Assembly: GCF_024701375.2 (NCBI RefSeq)
Contig: NZ_CP113910.1
Coordinates: forward strand, 992,001-1,056,000
DNA: 64,000 bases
Direction: 5' to 3'
From: Streptomyces sp. KMM 9044
GTDB lineage: Bacteria > Actinomycetota > Actinomycetes > Streptomycetales > Streptomycetaceae
Shown here: positions 7,771 through 16,991 of the stretch, one piece after another
Layout of the letters: every line of letters begins with the position of its first letter
Numbering within the stretch: the stretch's first letter is position 1
The notes under the pieces: generated by a model
Database searches by the model: none
The model's input: only the letters and a program-made list of their open reading frames with translations
Told to the model about the DNA's origin: nothing
Position numbers and translations under genes: made by a program

Positions 7771-8085
7771 ATGTCCGTCCCTCTTGCAGACCGCGTCATA
7801 CAGCTCGCCTACGACCCAGGAATCTCGCCCCAGGGCGGCGGGTTGCCCGGCCTCGCCGTGCTGAAGAACGTGGTCAACAGCATCAACATGTTCGGGATCA
7901 TCGCCGTCGTCGGCGCCCTCGCCGTCTCGCTCGGCGTATGGGCCTGGGGCCACCACACCGGTGGACACCAAGCCGAGGCCAACGGGAAAAAGGGCGCCGT
8001 CGTCGCCGCCGGCGCCGCCCTCGGTCTGGGTGCCGCGAACGGCATCGTGGCCTTCTTCTCCGACCTGGGATCACAGGTCCACTGA
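7771..8085 (+). CDS. DUF6112-type small membrane protein, pilin-like (VirB2-like)
   Basis: A 104-residue protein with two hydrophobic segments (VNSINMFGIIAVVGALAVSL and GAVVAAGAALGLGAANGIVAFF) and a short His-containing loop between. Its size, topology and position before the VirB8- and VirB6-like genes match the small two-helix proteins annotated DUF6112 in Streptomyces conjugative elements, the counterpart of VirB2/TrbC pilins. Its stop overlaps the next ATG by one base. The pilin role is inferred from topology and context. Confidence 0.7.
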   Translation: MSVPLADRVIQLAYDPGISPQGGGLPGLAVLKNVVNSINMFGIIAVVGALAVSLGVWAWGHHTGGHQAEANGKKGAVVAAGAALGLGAANGIVAFFSDLGSQVH

Positions 8086-8777
8086 TGCGGAAACGCTTCC
8101 CCTCCTCTTCGCTGTCCTCGTACGGCGCGGGCTGGTCTACCAACCGGCGCATCGCGATCGTCGCTGCCGCCGTCGCCGGCCTGCTCGCCCTCGCCGGGAT
8201 CGTCGCCCTGCTGACCGGCGGCGGCAACGACCACCAAGCCCCGGACAGTGCCGCGCCCGCCCCGACTGGCAGCCCGCCCTCCTCCGAGGCCGCCCCCAAG
8301 CCTTCCTCCGGATCCGGATCGGTGCCCAAGCCTCCGCAGATCTCCGAACCGGTCGCATACGCCAAGGCGGCAGCCCAGATGCTCTGGTCCTATGACACCC
8401 GCTACACCAGCCGCGACCAGCAACTCGCCGGCATGCGCGCCTGGATGACCACCGAGACCAAGTACGCCGACTGGGCCTCGGTCTCTGGCCAGGTCCCCGA
8501 CCCGGTGCTGTGGTCGCGCATGGCCGACCAGAACCAGCACGCCACCGCTCACGTCACCGAGGGCCACTACCCCGGCGCGTTCAAGCAGGCGCTGGCCGAC
8601 GACCCGTCCGCGATCACCGAGGCATACATCTACGTCGTCACCATCAACGGCACGCAGCAGATCACCTGGAAGAACGGCGGCGCAGGGGCCGAGGAACGCG
8701 CAGTGACCCTCGCCGTCCAGTGCCGCCCCAGCCACGACTGCTCCCTGGCCGCCATCGCTCCGAGCGTCACCCAGTGA
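8085..8777 (+). CDS. VirB8/TcpC-like conjugation protein
   Basis: A 230-residue protein: short basic cytoplasmic N-terminus, one membrane helix (RIAIVAAAVAGLLALAGIVALL, about 22-43), a Pro/Ser-rich linker, then an extracellular domain of about 130 residues (AYAKAAAQMLWSYDTRYTS to the end). That layout is typical of the VirB8/TcpC scaffold proteins of Gram-positive type IV systems. Start ATG at 8085 overlaps the previous stop (TGATG). I cannot match a specific family by sequence. Confidence 0.6.
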   Translation: MRKRFPSSSLSSYGAGWSTNRRIAIVAAAVAGLLALAGIVALLTGGGNDHQAPDSAAPAPTGSPPSSEAAPKPSSGSGSVPKPPQISEPVAYAKAAAQMLWSYDTRYTSRDQQLAGMRAWMTTETKYADWASVSGQVPDPVLWSRMADQNQHATAHVTEGHYPGAFKQALADDPSAITEAYIYVVTINGTQQITWKNGGAGAEERAVTLAVQCRPSHDCSLAAIAPSVTQ

Positions 8778-8812
8778 CCCGCGCCTGACACGAGAAAGGA
8801 GGAGACTCCCCC

Positions 8813-10201
8813 GTGGGTTTCTGCGATCTGCCTTTGGCAGACAAGTTGTGCGCCGTCGGCGACGCGGTGGATTTCGCCTCGGACCCTGGCAAGGCCATCG
8901 GTGACTGGATGGCGAAGTCGGCAGGTGAGCTGGCAGCCGCATCGGCTGACCTGGCCGCCGAGGCGGTCGACACCACCACCAGGGTCGACTTGAACGCCGG
9001 GTGGTTCCGCGACAACTACGAGATGCTTCTGCCGCTGGGCCTGGTGCTGCTGGTCGCCACCTTCTGTGCGCAACTGGTACGGGCAGCCGTCAGACGGGAC
9101 GGACAAGCCCTCACTCAAGCCTTTACCGGCACCATGAGCGGCGTCTTGTTCGCCTTCTGCGCCATCTCCCTGACCACGGTCGCCATCGAAGTGGTCGACG
9201 CGGTCTCCGACGGCCTGCTCCAGGCCGCGAAGCTGGACATCGCCTCGGCCGTACGTCGCATCGTGAAGGTCAACCAGATCCCCGGTCTGGCCGGCCTCGG
9301 CTGGCTCGTCGCGGTCGTTGCCGGTCTGGGCGCCGCCGTCGGCGCCGTCCTGTACTGGTGCGTGATGATGGTCCGCAAGGTCGGCATCCTCGTCATGGTC
9401 ACCCTCGCCGTCTTCGCCTCCGCCGGCGGCGGCTGGGAGGTCGCCCGACGTTGGCGCAAGGGCTGGATCGAAGCCACCGCCACCCTCGTTGTCAGCAAGC
9501 TCCTGATGACCGTCATTTTCGTCCTCGGCATCGCCGCCATGGGCAAGACCGAAGCCAAGGACGGCGTCGCCGCGCTCGCCGACGTCATGTCCGGCATCGT
9601 GATCATGGGCCTGGTGCTGTTGTGTCCGTACGCCGTCTTCAAGTTCGTGCACTGGGCAGCCGACGGCACCGACGGCGAGTCCATCCACCGGGCTGGCGGC
9701 GCCGGAGCGCAGATCGCGAAGGCTCACGCCGAGAAGGCCGCCCGCAAGGCCGCCGCAGCCGCGGCCACCGCCGGAACCGGTGGTGCCGCAGCCGGAGCGG
9801 GTGGCGCTGCCGCCGGAGCGGATGCTGCACCGCAAGGCCCCGACGGCGGCGGATTCCCCGGCGACATCGCCGCCAACCCGACCGGCGGAGGCACCGAAGG
9901 CAAGGACGGTTCGCAGGGCAGCGGAACGGGCGGTCCACCCGGCGGCGATGCTGCCAAGTCCGGCCTGGAGAAGGCCGTCCAGCCCGCGCCGACCAGCGTG
10001 TCCGACAACACCAGCGGCCAGGTGGGAGGCAGCCCAGGACCAGGTGGATCCGGCGCGCACGCCGCGTCCGGCCAGGGCGGCGGGTGGCAGACCACTCCGC
10101 CGACGACGACACCGCCTCCGCAGGGCGCACCCCCATCCTCCGATTCACAGAACGCCGCGTCGAGCAGGTCGGCTCCGCCGCCGCCTCCGACCGGCCTCTG
10201 A
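8813..10201 (+). CDS. polytopic VirB6/TrbL-like channel protein
   Basis: A 462-residue membrane protein starting with GTG behind a strong AAGGAGGA. Five to six hydrophobic segments lie between residues 65 and 285 (for example LLPLGLVLLVATFCAQLV, LGWLVAVVAGLGAAVGAVLYW, ILVMVTLAVFASAGGGWEV, IVIMGLVLLCPYAVFKFV). A short amphipathic region precedes them, and a Gly/Ala/Pro-rich cytoplasmic tail of about 170 residues follows. This is the VirB6/TrbL layout, the inner-membrane channel of type IV systems. Its place between the VirB8-like and ATPase genes agrees. Confidence 0.78.
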   Translation: MGFCDLPLADKLCAVGDAVDFASDPGKAIGDWMAKSAGELAAASADLAAEAVDTTTRVDLNAGWFRDNYEMLLPLGLVLLVATFCAQLVRAAVRRDGQALTQAFTGTMSGVLFAFCAISLTTVAIEVVDAVSDGLLQAAKLDIASAVRRIVKVNQIPGLAGLGWLVAVVAGLGAAVGAVLYWCVMMVRKVGILVMVTLAVFASAGGGWEVARRWRKGWIEATATLVVSKLLMTVIFVLGIAAMGKTEAKDGVAALADVMSGIVIMGLVLLCPYAVFKFVHWAADGTDGESIHRAGGAGAQIAKAHAEKAARKAAAAAATAGTGGAAAGAGGAAAGADAAPQGPDGGGFPGDIAANPTGGGTEGKDGSQGSGTGGPPGGDAAKSGLEKAVQPAPTSVSDNTSGQVGGSPGPGGSGAHAASGQGGGWQTTPPTTTPPPQGAPPSSDSQNAASSRSAPPPPPTGL

Positions 10202-10279
10202 CTCCTGCCCGACTCCCGGGGGCGGGACGTGCACACCACCTCCCGCCCCCGGACTCTCCGCGCCACCAGGACCCGCCCC

Positions 10280-11752
10280 ATGTCTGACCTCTCCGTCGCC
10301 CCGGTTACGGTGAAGTTCCCGCACCGCAGTCGCCGCGGCATCCTCCTCGGTCTTTCCCTACCCCAGCTCGTCCTCGTCTCCTGCACGCTGGCCCTGCTGC
10401 TGATGACGGTAATCTCCACCGGATTGCTCGGCGCCCTCGCCCTGGCACCGCTGTGGGCGGCATCCGGCGCGCTCGTCGCCATCCGTCGGCACGGGCGTTC
10501 CCTCATCGACTGGGCACCGATCGTCACCCGGTACGCGCACCGTCGCCGCACCGGCCAGACTCTCTGGCTCGCCCGGCCCGTTACCCGGCCCCGGCAGGAC
10601 GGCGTCCTCCACCTTCCCGGCACCGTCGCCTCCCTGAAGGTGGTCACCCCCGGTGATTCCGCCAACGGAGCCGCAGCCGTCCACGACCCGCACCAGCAGA
10701 CCCTGACCGCCATCGCCCGCGTCACCAGCCGTGCCTTCGCCCTCCTCGACCCCGCCACCCAGAACCACAACGTGAGCAGCTGGGGGCGCGCGCTGGCAGG
10801 TATCGCCCGCACCGGACACATCGCCACCGTTCAGGTACTGGAACGCACTGTCCCCGACAGTGGTGACACCCTCACCCGCCACTGGACCCAGAACGGGCAA
10901 CCCCAGACTCCCATCGCCGGACAGATCTACTCCGAACTGGTCGCCTCGGCCGGTCCCGCCGCTGCCCCGCATGAGACCTACCTCGCCATCTCCCTCGACC
11001 TCAAGGCCGCCCGGCGCCTGATCAACCAAGCCGGCGGAGGGCTGCCCGGGGCGTTCACCGTCATGCAGCAGACCACCACGTCCATCGCCCAGGCCGCCCG
11101 CAGCGCCGGCCTGATGGTCACCGGATGGCTGAGCGCGCGGGAAATCGCCGCCGTCATCCGCACCGCCTACGACCCGAAGGCGCTCGCCGCGCTCCAGCAG
11201 TGGTCCGAGGCCGGCCGCGCCGAAGCCGACCCCGCAGCCGCCGGCCCCGTCGTCCAGTTCGAGGAGTACGACCGCCTCGCCACCGACAGCGCGCGGCATG
11301 TGACGTACTGGGTGGAGAACTGGCCGCGCACCGAGATGGGGGCAGGGTTCCTGCACGGGCTGATGTTCACGGCCGGCGTGCGCCGCAGCCTCTCCCTCAT
11401 CTACGTACCCCAAGGGCTCGAGTCCGCACTGCGGGACGTCCAGCGCAAGAAGGCCGCGATCATCGCCGACGCCAACGAGCGTGCCCGCCGCGGGCAGGTC
11501 GACTCCGAAGAGGATTCCGTCGAGTACGCCGACGTCAAGACCCGCGAACGCCAGCTCATCGCCGGGCACGCGGACGTGGCACTGACCGGCCTGGTCACCG
11601 TCACCGCCGAGACCGACGCCCTCCTGGACGCCGCCTGCGCACAGATCGAGACCCACGCCGTCACCTCCGGAGTCGATCTCCGCAGGCTCAACTACCAGCA
11701 GCCGGACGCCTTCACCCTCTCCGCGCTCCCGCTCGCCCGCACCGCCCTGTGA
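10280..11752 (+). CDS. SCO6880 family conjugation protein
   Basis: A 490-residue protein. After about 35 residues come two adjacent hydrophobic segments (LPQLVLVSCTLALLLMTVI, GLLGALALAPLWAASGALVAI), the PrgI-like membrane part. A long soluble domain follows, with the conserved-looking run HVTYWVENWPRTEMGAGFLHGLMF and AGHADVALTGLVTVTA near the end. This matches the SCO6880 family, which precedes the VirB4 ATPase in Streptomyces type IV elements and corresponds to the N-terminal part of VirB4 systems. I chose ATG 10280 (VKFPHRSRRG follows) over the upstream GTG at 10229. Confidence 0.8.
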   Translation: MSDLSVAPVTVKFPHRSRRGILLGLSLPQLVLVSCTLALLLMTVISTGLLGALALAPLWAASGALVAIRRHGRSLIDWAPIVTRYAHRRRTGQTLWLARPVTRPRQDGVLHLPGTVASLKVVTPGDSANGAAAVHDPHQQTLTAIARVTSRAFALLDPATQNHNVSSWGRALAGIARTGHIATVQVLERTVPDSGDTLTRHWTQNGQPQTPIAGQIYSELVASAGPAAAPHETYLAISLDLKAARRLINQAGGGLPGAFTVMQQTTTSIAQAARSAGLMVTGWLSAREIAAVIRTAYDPKALAALQQWSEAGRAEADPAAAGPVVQFEEYDRLATDSARHVTYWVENWPRTEMGAGFLHGLMFTAGVRRSLSLIYVPQGLESALRDVQRKKAAIIADANERARRGQVDSEEDSVEYADVKTRERQLIAGHADVALTGLVTVTAETDALLDAACAQIETHAVTSGVDLRRLNYQQPDAFTLSALPLARTAL

Positions 11753-11848
11753 ACCAGCGCCCGTGCACGCCCTGACCCACTGCAATCCGGATCACCCACG
11801 ACGGGGCGCCCCTCACCACCCTGCCTACCGGCAGGAAGGACCACCACC

Positions 11849-12310
11849 TTGACCTCCTCCACGCACCCCGACGACGCGCACCCCTACCTCCGCGCCGCGA
11901 GCGCCGGCATCCGCCACCACGCCCGAGCCCTGGCGCCGTCGGACGCAGACCCGCCTAGACCCGTGGACCGTCTGCACCTCGACGTACTGCACGCCCACCT
12001 CACCGCTCTGCTCCAGCTTCTGGACCGGCTCGCCGACCACACCCGACCCCCGCACCCAGCCGCCGGACGTCACCTGGCCACCGCCCACACCAGGCTCTGG
12101 CAGGCCACCACCGAAGTCCACGCCGCCTTCCACCTGCTGCCCGGCACGACCGAGGCCACTGCCAGGACCAGCGCCTGTCATCCGGAACGGCTTCCCGAGG
12201 GCCCTCCCGTGCTGACGATCTGCCAGCGCCACCTCGCCGCCGGACACGTCGTCCGCCGCAAGACCACCCCCACCGACCTCCGCCCGCACACCACGACCTG
12301 CGTGCGATGA
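11849..12310 (+). CDS. hypothetical protein of the transfer operon
   Basis: A 153-residue His/Arg-rich, mostly helical protein between the SCO6880 and VirB4 genes. It starts at a TTG eight bases behind AGGAAGGA. The central part (LHLDVLHAHLTALLQLLDRLADH) could form a coiled coil. No family recognised. Position suggests an accessory part of the transfer machine. Confidence 0.6.
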   Translation: MTSSTHPDDAHPYLRAASAGIRHHARALAPSDADPPRPVDRLHLDVLHAHLTALLQLLDRLADHTRPPHPAAGRHLATAHTRLWQATTEVHAAFHLLPGTTEATARTSACHPERLPEGPPVLTICQRHLAAGHVVRRKTTPTDLRPHTTTCVR

Positions 12311-12338
12311 GCACCACCTGCAGAATCGAGGGCCCCCG

Positions 12339-13853
12339 ATGAGCCACCGGCCCGCCCGTCGCGCCCGCCGCGCGTCCGCCAGCCCGCTGTTCACCCCCCA
12401 CGGCACCGACCGCGCCAGCCGCAAGGCCGCCCGCCGCCAGCTCGCCGAGGCCGCCGCCAAAGCCCGCGCGGAAGCCAGTGCCCACCAGAGCGAAAGCACC
12501 CGCTCCGAGCAGCAGATGCCCGCCTCGCTCTACCCACCGAGCGGGCGCCCTGGGCCCGCCTCCGCCCGCGGAAACCGGCTGAAACTTCCCGCCCACCGCA
12601 TGACCACCGCCGTCGCGGCCGGCGCCTATCCCTTCCTCGCCGAAGGCGGACTCGGCGCCGAGGGCATCTACATCGGCCGCGACGTCCACGCCGAGGCGTC
12701 ATTCGTTTTCGACCCGTTCGCGCTGTACGGCAAGGTCGAGGGGTTCACCAACCCGAACCTGCTCCTCGCCGGCGTGATCGGCCAGGGCAAGAGCGCGCTG
12801 GCCAAGTCCTTCGCGCTGCGGTCAGTCGCCTTCGGATACCGCGTCTACATACCGTGCGACCCGAAGGGCGAGTGGACTCCGGTGGCCGAAGCCCTCGGCG
12901 GCCGGTCCGTCGCCCTCGGGCCCGGACTGCCCGGACGCCTGAACCCCCTGGACGCAGCCCCGCGCCCACAGAGCGTGGCTGAGGCCGACTGGGCCGGCGA
13001 AATCCGCAAGCGGCGCCTGCTCCTGCTCGGCTCCCTGGCCCGGACCGTCCTGGGACGGAACCTGATGCCCATGGAGCACACCGCCCTGGACGTCGCCCTC
13101 GACACCATCGTCACCCGCGCCGCCGACACACACCGCACCCCGCTCCTCGGCGACATCGCCGCCACCCTCAACACCCCTCACGCCCTCGACGAGGCCGCCG
13201 GGATGATGTCGGGCCAGCTCGGTGACGCCGCCCGCGACCTGGCCCACGCCATGCGGCGCCTGGTCCACGGCGACCTGGCCGGCATGTTCGACGCCCCCTC
13301 GACCGTGAGCTTCGACCCGAGCGCGCCGATGCTCACCATCGACCTGTCCCGTCTCGGCGGCTCCGGGGACGACACCGCCCTCGTTCTCGCGATGACCTGC
13401 GCCTCCGCCTGGATGGAATCCGCTCTCTCCGACCCGTCCGGCGGCCGGCGCTGGATCGTATACGACGAGGCATGGCGTCTGATGCGGCACGTCGGCCTGC
13501 TTCAGCGGATGCAGTCCCAGTGGAAGCTCTCCCGCGGCCTGGGCATCGCGAATCTGATGGTGATCCACCGGCTGTCCGACCTGCTCACCGCCGGCGACGC
13601 CGGATCACAGGGCCGTGCCCTGGCCGAGGGCCTCCTGGCGGACTGCTCCACCCGGATCATCTACCGCCAGGAGACCGACCAGCTCCACGCCGCGGCCTCC
13701 CTGCTCGGCCTGACCTCCGTGGAGATGGACGCCATCGCCCACCTCAACCGCGGCCGGGGCCTGTGGAAGGTCGCCGGACGATCCTTCATCGTGCAGCACC
13801 TCCTGCACAGCCACGAACTGGCGCTCTTCGATACCGACGCCCGCATGCACTGA
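12339..13853 (+). CDS. VirB4-like conjugation ATPase
   Basis: A 504-residue ATPase. Walker A is GVIGQGKSALAKS (about residue 146) and Walker B is RRWIVYDEAWRLM (about 371), a pairing typical of VirB4/TraE proteins. Between them lie RVYIPCDPKGEWTPVAEALGG and MLTIDLSRLGGSGDDTALVLAMTC, and after them LSRGLGIANLMVIHRLSDLL. An Arg/Ala-rich N-terminus of about 90 residues precedes it. VirB4 powers assembly of and transport through the mating channel. The frame is intact. Confidence 0.9.
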   Translation: MSHRPARRARRASASPLFTPHGTDRASRKAARRQLAEAAAKARAEASAHQSESTRSEQQMPASLYPPSGRPGPASARGNRLKLPAHRMTTAVAAGAYPFLAEGGLGAEGIYIGRDVHAEASFVFDPFALYGKVEGFTNPNLLLAGVIGQGKSALAKSFALRSVAFGYRVYIPCDPKGEWTPVAEALGGRSVALGPGLPGRLNPLDAAPRPQSVAEADWAGEIRKRRLLLLGSLARTVLGRNLMPMEHTALDVALDTIVTRAADTHRTPLLGDIAATLNTPHALDEAAGMMSGQLGDAARDLAHAMRRLVHGDLAGMFDAPSTVSFDPSAPMLTIDLSRLGGSGDDTALVLAMTCASAWMESALSDPSGGRRWIVYDEAWRLMRHVGLLQRMQSQWKLSRGLGIANLMVIHRLSDLLTAGDAGSQGRALAEGLLADCSTRIIYRQETDQLHAAASLLGLTSVEMDAIAHLNRGRGLWKVAGRSFIVQHLLHSHELALFDTDARMH

Positions 13854-13964
13854 GTACGACCCCGAGTTCGCGCCGCCCGGCCGGGCCGTGACCCGAGAGG
13901 TCATCGAGCATGCAGCCACGGCACTGGCCGAGATGGCTTCGGTGTGGGAGGAGCGTGACCTTCC

Positions 13965-14471
13965 GTGCACTTCACCTCCGACCCCGTTCTCCGGAAGATC
14001 GCACTGGAGGCCGCCGAGCAGGTCACCACCGACATCGGCCGTATCCACCAAGACGAGCTTCTCGAAGCGCTCTGCGAGCGGCTTGCTCCGCATAAGGAAC
14101 TGCTCGGCCTGGTTATCAAGAAGGCCGGACAGGCCCTGATGCGAGACCTCGGGGAACGCCACAGTCCACGCCGTCACCGCACCACCGATGGGCTGTACCA
14201 CCCCAAGAGCATCATGAAGCTCGGCAACGGCATCTGGGTGTGGATGAAAGACAGCACTCCCACCGACATGACCGAGTGGAGCCGCATCTCCTCGCGAAAC
14301 TTCGTCCGAACCGCCACGGCAGAAGCGCACGAGCAGGAGTACGTCAACAGTCGAAGCGACGCCTACCGGGAGAACCTCCACTGTAAGCGGCTCTCCACGC
14401 TCGAAAAGTCCGTCTTCGGCTACCGACAGAGCTCCTTCGAGGACCTCGGCCTCGACTCCGACACTGCGTGA
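13965..14471 (+). CDS. hypothetical protein
   Basis: A 168-residue protein with GTG start twelve bases behind GGAGGAG. It has a helical N-terminus (VLRKIALEAAEQVTTDIGRIHQDELLEALCERLAPHKELLG) and a basic, aromatic-containing C-terminus (MKLGNGIWVWMKDSTPTDMTEWS). Its base composition is slightly less GC-rich than its neighbours. No family recognised. It follows the VirB4 gene by about 110 bases. Confidence 0.7.
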   Translation: MHFTSDPVLRKIALEAAEQVTTDIGRIHQDELLEALCERLAPHKELLGLVIKKAGQALMRDLGERHSPRRHRTTDGLYHPKSIMKLGNGIWVWMKDSTPTDMTEWSRISSRNFVRTATAEAHEQEYVNSRSDAYRENLHCKRLSTLEKSVFGYRQSSFEDLGLDSDTA

Positions 14472-14555
14472 ATCGGCCTGGCCTTCCGCACACGGGCCCA
14501 CCCGGCCTTGCCGCCCCGTGGCAATCACCTTCAACTCTCAGGACCACTAACCCTG

Positions 14556-14981
14556 ATGAATACCTCCGCCACCCAGCCTTCCGCTGCACCCGGTTCCCAG
14601 ATGGTGCGCCAAGCCCTCGGTAAGGCACCGTCAGAACTCAGGTTCCTCCACGAGGGCACCGAGCTGGTGCTGGCTGTCCTCGTAGGCAGAGCCGCACGTC
14701 ACCTGGACGACGTGCACCGACAATTCACCGATGCCGCCGAGCGAGCAGCCACCACTCTGACGCGCGCCGTCGCCGACACGACATCGATCAACTCCCTGGG
14801 CGTCCTGCAGCACTCCGCCACTCAGATCGACATCCTCGCCGCACGTCGAGCTGATGCAGTCGACCGCCTCGGGGAAGCCATCAACGCCTACCGCCAGGTA
14901 ACGGCGGACAAGCCCACCGCCACCCCCCACCCACATGCCACGCCCGTACCGTCCACAGCTGCTCGCCTCACTCGCCGGTGA
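14556..14981 (+). CDS. hypothetical helical protein
   Basis: A 141-residue protein from ATG 14556, behind CAGGA. Nearly all of it is predicted helix rich in Ala (LVLAVLVGRAARHLDDVHRQF, ATTLTRAVADTTSINSL, QIDILAARRADAVDRLGEAINAYRQV), ending in a Pro/Thr tail. No family recognised. The 195 bases after it hold no convincing gene, although one frame gives a short coding-like run (HDGNSQLHEEAEHMGHN) that may be a gene relic. Confidence 0.65.
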   Translation: MNTSATQPSAAPGSQMVRQALGKAPSELRFLHEGTELVLAVLVGRAARHLDDVHRQFTDAAERAATTLTRAVADTTSINSLGVLQHSATQIDILAARRADAVDRLGEAINAYRQVTADKPTATPHPHATPVPSTAARLTRR

Positions 14982-15644
14982 CCGGACGCCCACAGCCCGT
15001 CACTGCCGCATCAAGGGGCGCCATCTGCCCTTCACCACGACGGCAACAGCCAGCTGCACGAGGAAGCCGAGCACATGGGACACAACTGACGACGTGCCGC
15101 TGGCCAAGGAGCCGACCGAGCAGTAGAACCTGATGCCGACCGCACCGACCCCGGTCAGCTTGGCGCGACCACGGACGTGTCCCTGTGCCACGGCTTCGCG
15201 GGCCTGGCACCCATCACGCAACTCGCTGCCGCCGACGCCATCATCCCCGCACCCGCCCGAAGGACTTCCGCATCACCCCACGCGACCCAGACTTCGACCT
15301 CTACGACAACGTTGGCCGCGACGCCGACCAAATCCACGCCGCCCGTTACAACCTCACCACCCGCAGCGACCTGAAACGGTGGGCACGGCGCGACGCAGAG
15401 CCTTTCCGCAAGGCGCATCCGCTGCCCGACCAGCCCTGGCCCGCCCCCGACCTCACCCCGTACCTGGATGCCCTCGCCGCGGCCCAGACGCCGGCGGAAA
15501 TCGAAGCGGTCACCGACCACGTCCTGGATGCCGCCGAGCCCGCGCTACGCGCCGTGAGTGACTACCTCGTCGCCGCCGCCCGGTGGCGGCGCGAGAACCG
15601 CGATGCTGCCAAGGGTTCCCCCTCGAGCCTGCTGATGACAGCGG

Positions 15645-16607
15645 CTAGCTGTGCTGTTCGGGCAGGTTGGTGACGCGGCTGGCTGGTGTTTGGCCGTCGA
15701 TGCCGGTGTGGGGTCGGTGGTAGTTGTACCAGTCCAGCCAGTCGGGAAACGCGGCCTGGCGTTCGCGGTCTGAGGTGTAGGGCCGGTGGTAGGCCCATTC
15801 GTCGAGCAGGGTGCGGTGGAAGCGTTCGACCTTGCCGTTCGTCTGCGGGCGCCAGGGCCGGGTCCAGCGAGGGCTGATGCCCAGTTGGTGGCAGGTGTCG
15901 CGCCAGGTGTTCTTGGTGTAGGCCCAGGCGTTGTCGGTCAGTACCCGCTCGACGGTCACGCCGCGGGCGGCGAACCAGGCGACCGCTCGTCGCAGGAAGG
16001 CCGCGCAGGTGTCGGCCTTCTCGTCGGGCAGGTCCTCGGTGTAGGCCAGGCGGGAGTGGTCGTCCAACGCGGTGTGCAGGTAGGCGTATCCGGTCCCGTT
16101 GCGGCGGTCCTGGTTGGCCCGGCCGGCTGCGCGGCCGAGGACTTTGTGGCCGCCGCCGTCGGGGATGCGGCCGAGCTTCTTGACGTCGATGTGGACCAGC
16201 TCGCCGGGCCGGGCACGCTCGTAGCGGCGTACGGGTTCGCCGGTGGCCCGGTCGGTGGCGGCCAGGGCGGGCAGGCCGTGCCGGACGAGGATGCGGTGGG
16301 CGGTGGAGGCGGCGATGCCGCATCGGGCGGCCAGCCGCACCGGTCCGATCCGGTGTTCGCGCCGCAGCCGCACCACCTGCTGTTCGACTGGGGCGGGCGT
16401 TCGGCGCGGGCTGTGGTGGGGGCGGCTGGAGCGGTCCTGCATCCCGGCGGCTCCCAACTGCCGGTAGCGCTCTGCCCAGCGGGCGGCGGTGGTGTGGCTG
16501 ACCTGGAAGCGTTCCGCGGCCCGCCGCAGCGGCCAGCCGTCCTCGACGACACACCGGGCCAGACGCAGCCTGCCGGTCGGGGTCAGCGGGGCATTACGGT
16601 GGGACAC
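15645..16607 (-). CDS. IS481-family transposase
   Basis: About 320 residues from a GTG at 16607 (SHRNAPLTPTGRLRL). A helix-turn-helix region (LRRAAERFQVSHTTAARWAERY) is followed by a DDE integrase core: HIDVKKLGRI, VLTDNAWAYT and NGKVERFHRTLLDEW give the Asp, Asp and Glu. The closing WYNYHRPHTGIDGQTPASR is typical of the family. The last codon is followed by TAG at 15645-15647, which lies in the target duplication, so the host DNA supplies the stop codon. Confidence 0.9.
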   Translation of the reverse strand: MSHRNAPLTPTGRLRLARCVVEDGWPLRRAAERFQVSHTTAARWAERYRQLGAAGMQDRSSRPHHSPRRTPAPVEQQVVRLRREHRIGPVRLAARCGIAASTAHRILVRHGLPALAATDRATGEPVRRYERARPGELVHIDVKKLGRIPDGGGHKVLGRAAGRANQDRRNGTGYAYLHTALDDHSRLAYTEDLPDEKADTCAAFLRRAVAWFAARGVTVERVLTDNAWAYTKNTWRDTCHQLGISPRWTRPWRPQTNGKVERFHRTLLDEWAYHRPYTSDRERQAAFPDWLDWYNYHRPHTGIDGQTPASRVTNLPEQHS

Positions 16608-16724
16608 GAGGGCCTCCTGGGCATCGGTGCAGACTTCGCAATCCACACCGAAACCAGAAGGCCCTCACCCGTTCAAGCACCGCTCAAGGCGTGTCGCCCG
16701 TCACCAACGTCCCGGGACAGCACA
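15650..16724 (-). mobile_element. IS481-like insertion sequence
   Basis: The element is 1075 bp. Its ends are imperfect inverted repeats beginning TGTGCTGT and continuing to GTTGGTGACG (about 22 of 26 positions match), with the TGT...ACA termini usual for IS481. It is flanked by the direct repeat GCTAGC (15644-15649 and 16725-16730), a 6-bp target duplication. The intact frame on each side when it is removed shows a simple, probably recent insertion. Confidence 0.92.
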
Positions 16725-16991
16725 GCTAGCCGGGCGCTGTCGGTCCTGGCGATCGTCGACGAAGCCGGCCTGATCAGGCTGCGTGCTGCCTACGACCCGG
16801 CCCCCACCCCCACCGCGCCGGCAAGTGCTGAGCCTGCGGCTGCCATGGGGCTGCCGCCCGCTCCTCCGGCCCCCGGCAATGCGCCCCGTCGATAGCCCTT
16901 CAACGGGCAGCCCCGTACCGCTCGCCGCACGCGAACCCGATTCCGGACGGCTTTCATCGTTCACCCCTACTCGTCCACACACGGAGTCCTC

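Larger units (their letters stand above)
15177..16895 (+). pseudogene. hypothetical gene split by an IS481-like element
   Basis: The 5' part reads VSLCHGFAGLAPITQLAAAD, then shifts frame near 15255 (one C short) into DFRITPRDPDFDLYDNVGRD and a helical stretch ending SPSSLLMTAAS. The insertion sequence begins right after. Beyond it, at 16725, the same frame resumes: RALSVLAIVDEAGLIRLRAAYDPAP and a Pro-rich tail ending at 16895. Removing the element and one copy of the 6-bp duplication restores an uninterrupted frame across the junction. The original function is unknown. Confidence 0.75.

Noticed and set aside
8630..10060. Long minus-strand frame (476 codons) opposite the VirB6-like gene
   Set aside because: The plus strand encodes membrane helices behind a strong ribosome binding site; the opposite frame is a typical high-GC shadow.
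15000..15221. 73-codon minus frame with a hydrophobic stretch
   Set aside because: No ribosome binding site or neighbours on that strand; the hydrophobic look follows from GC-rich codons read in reverse.
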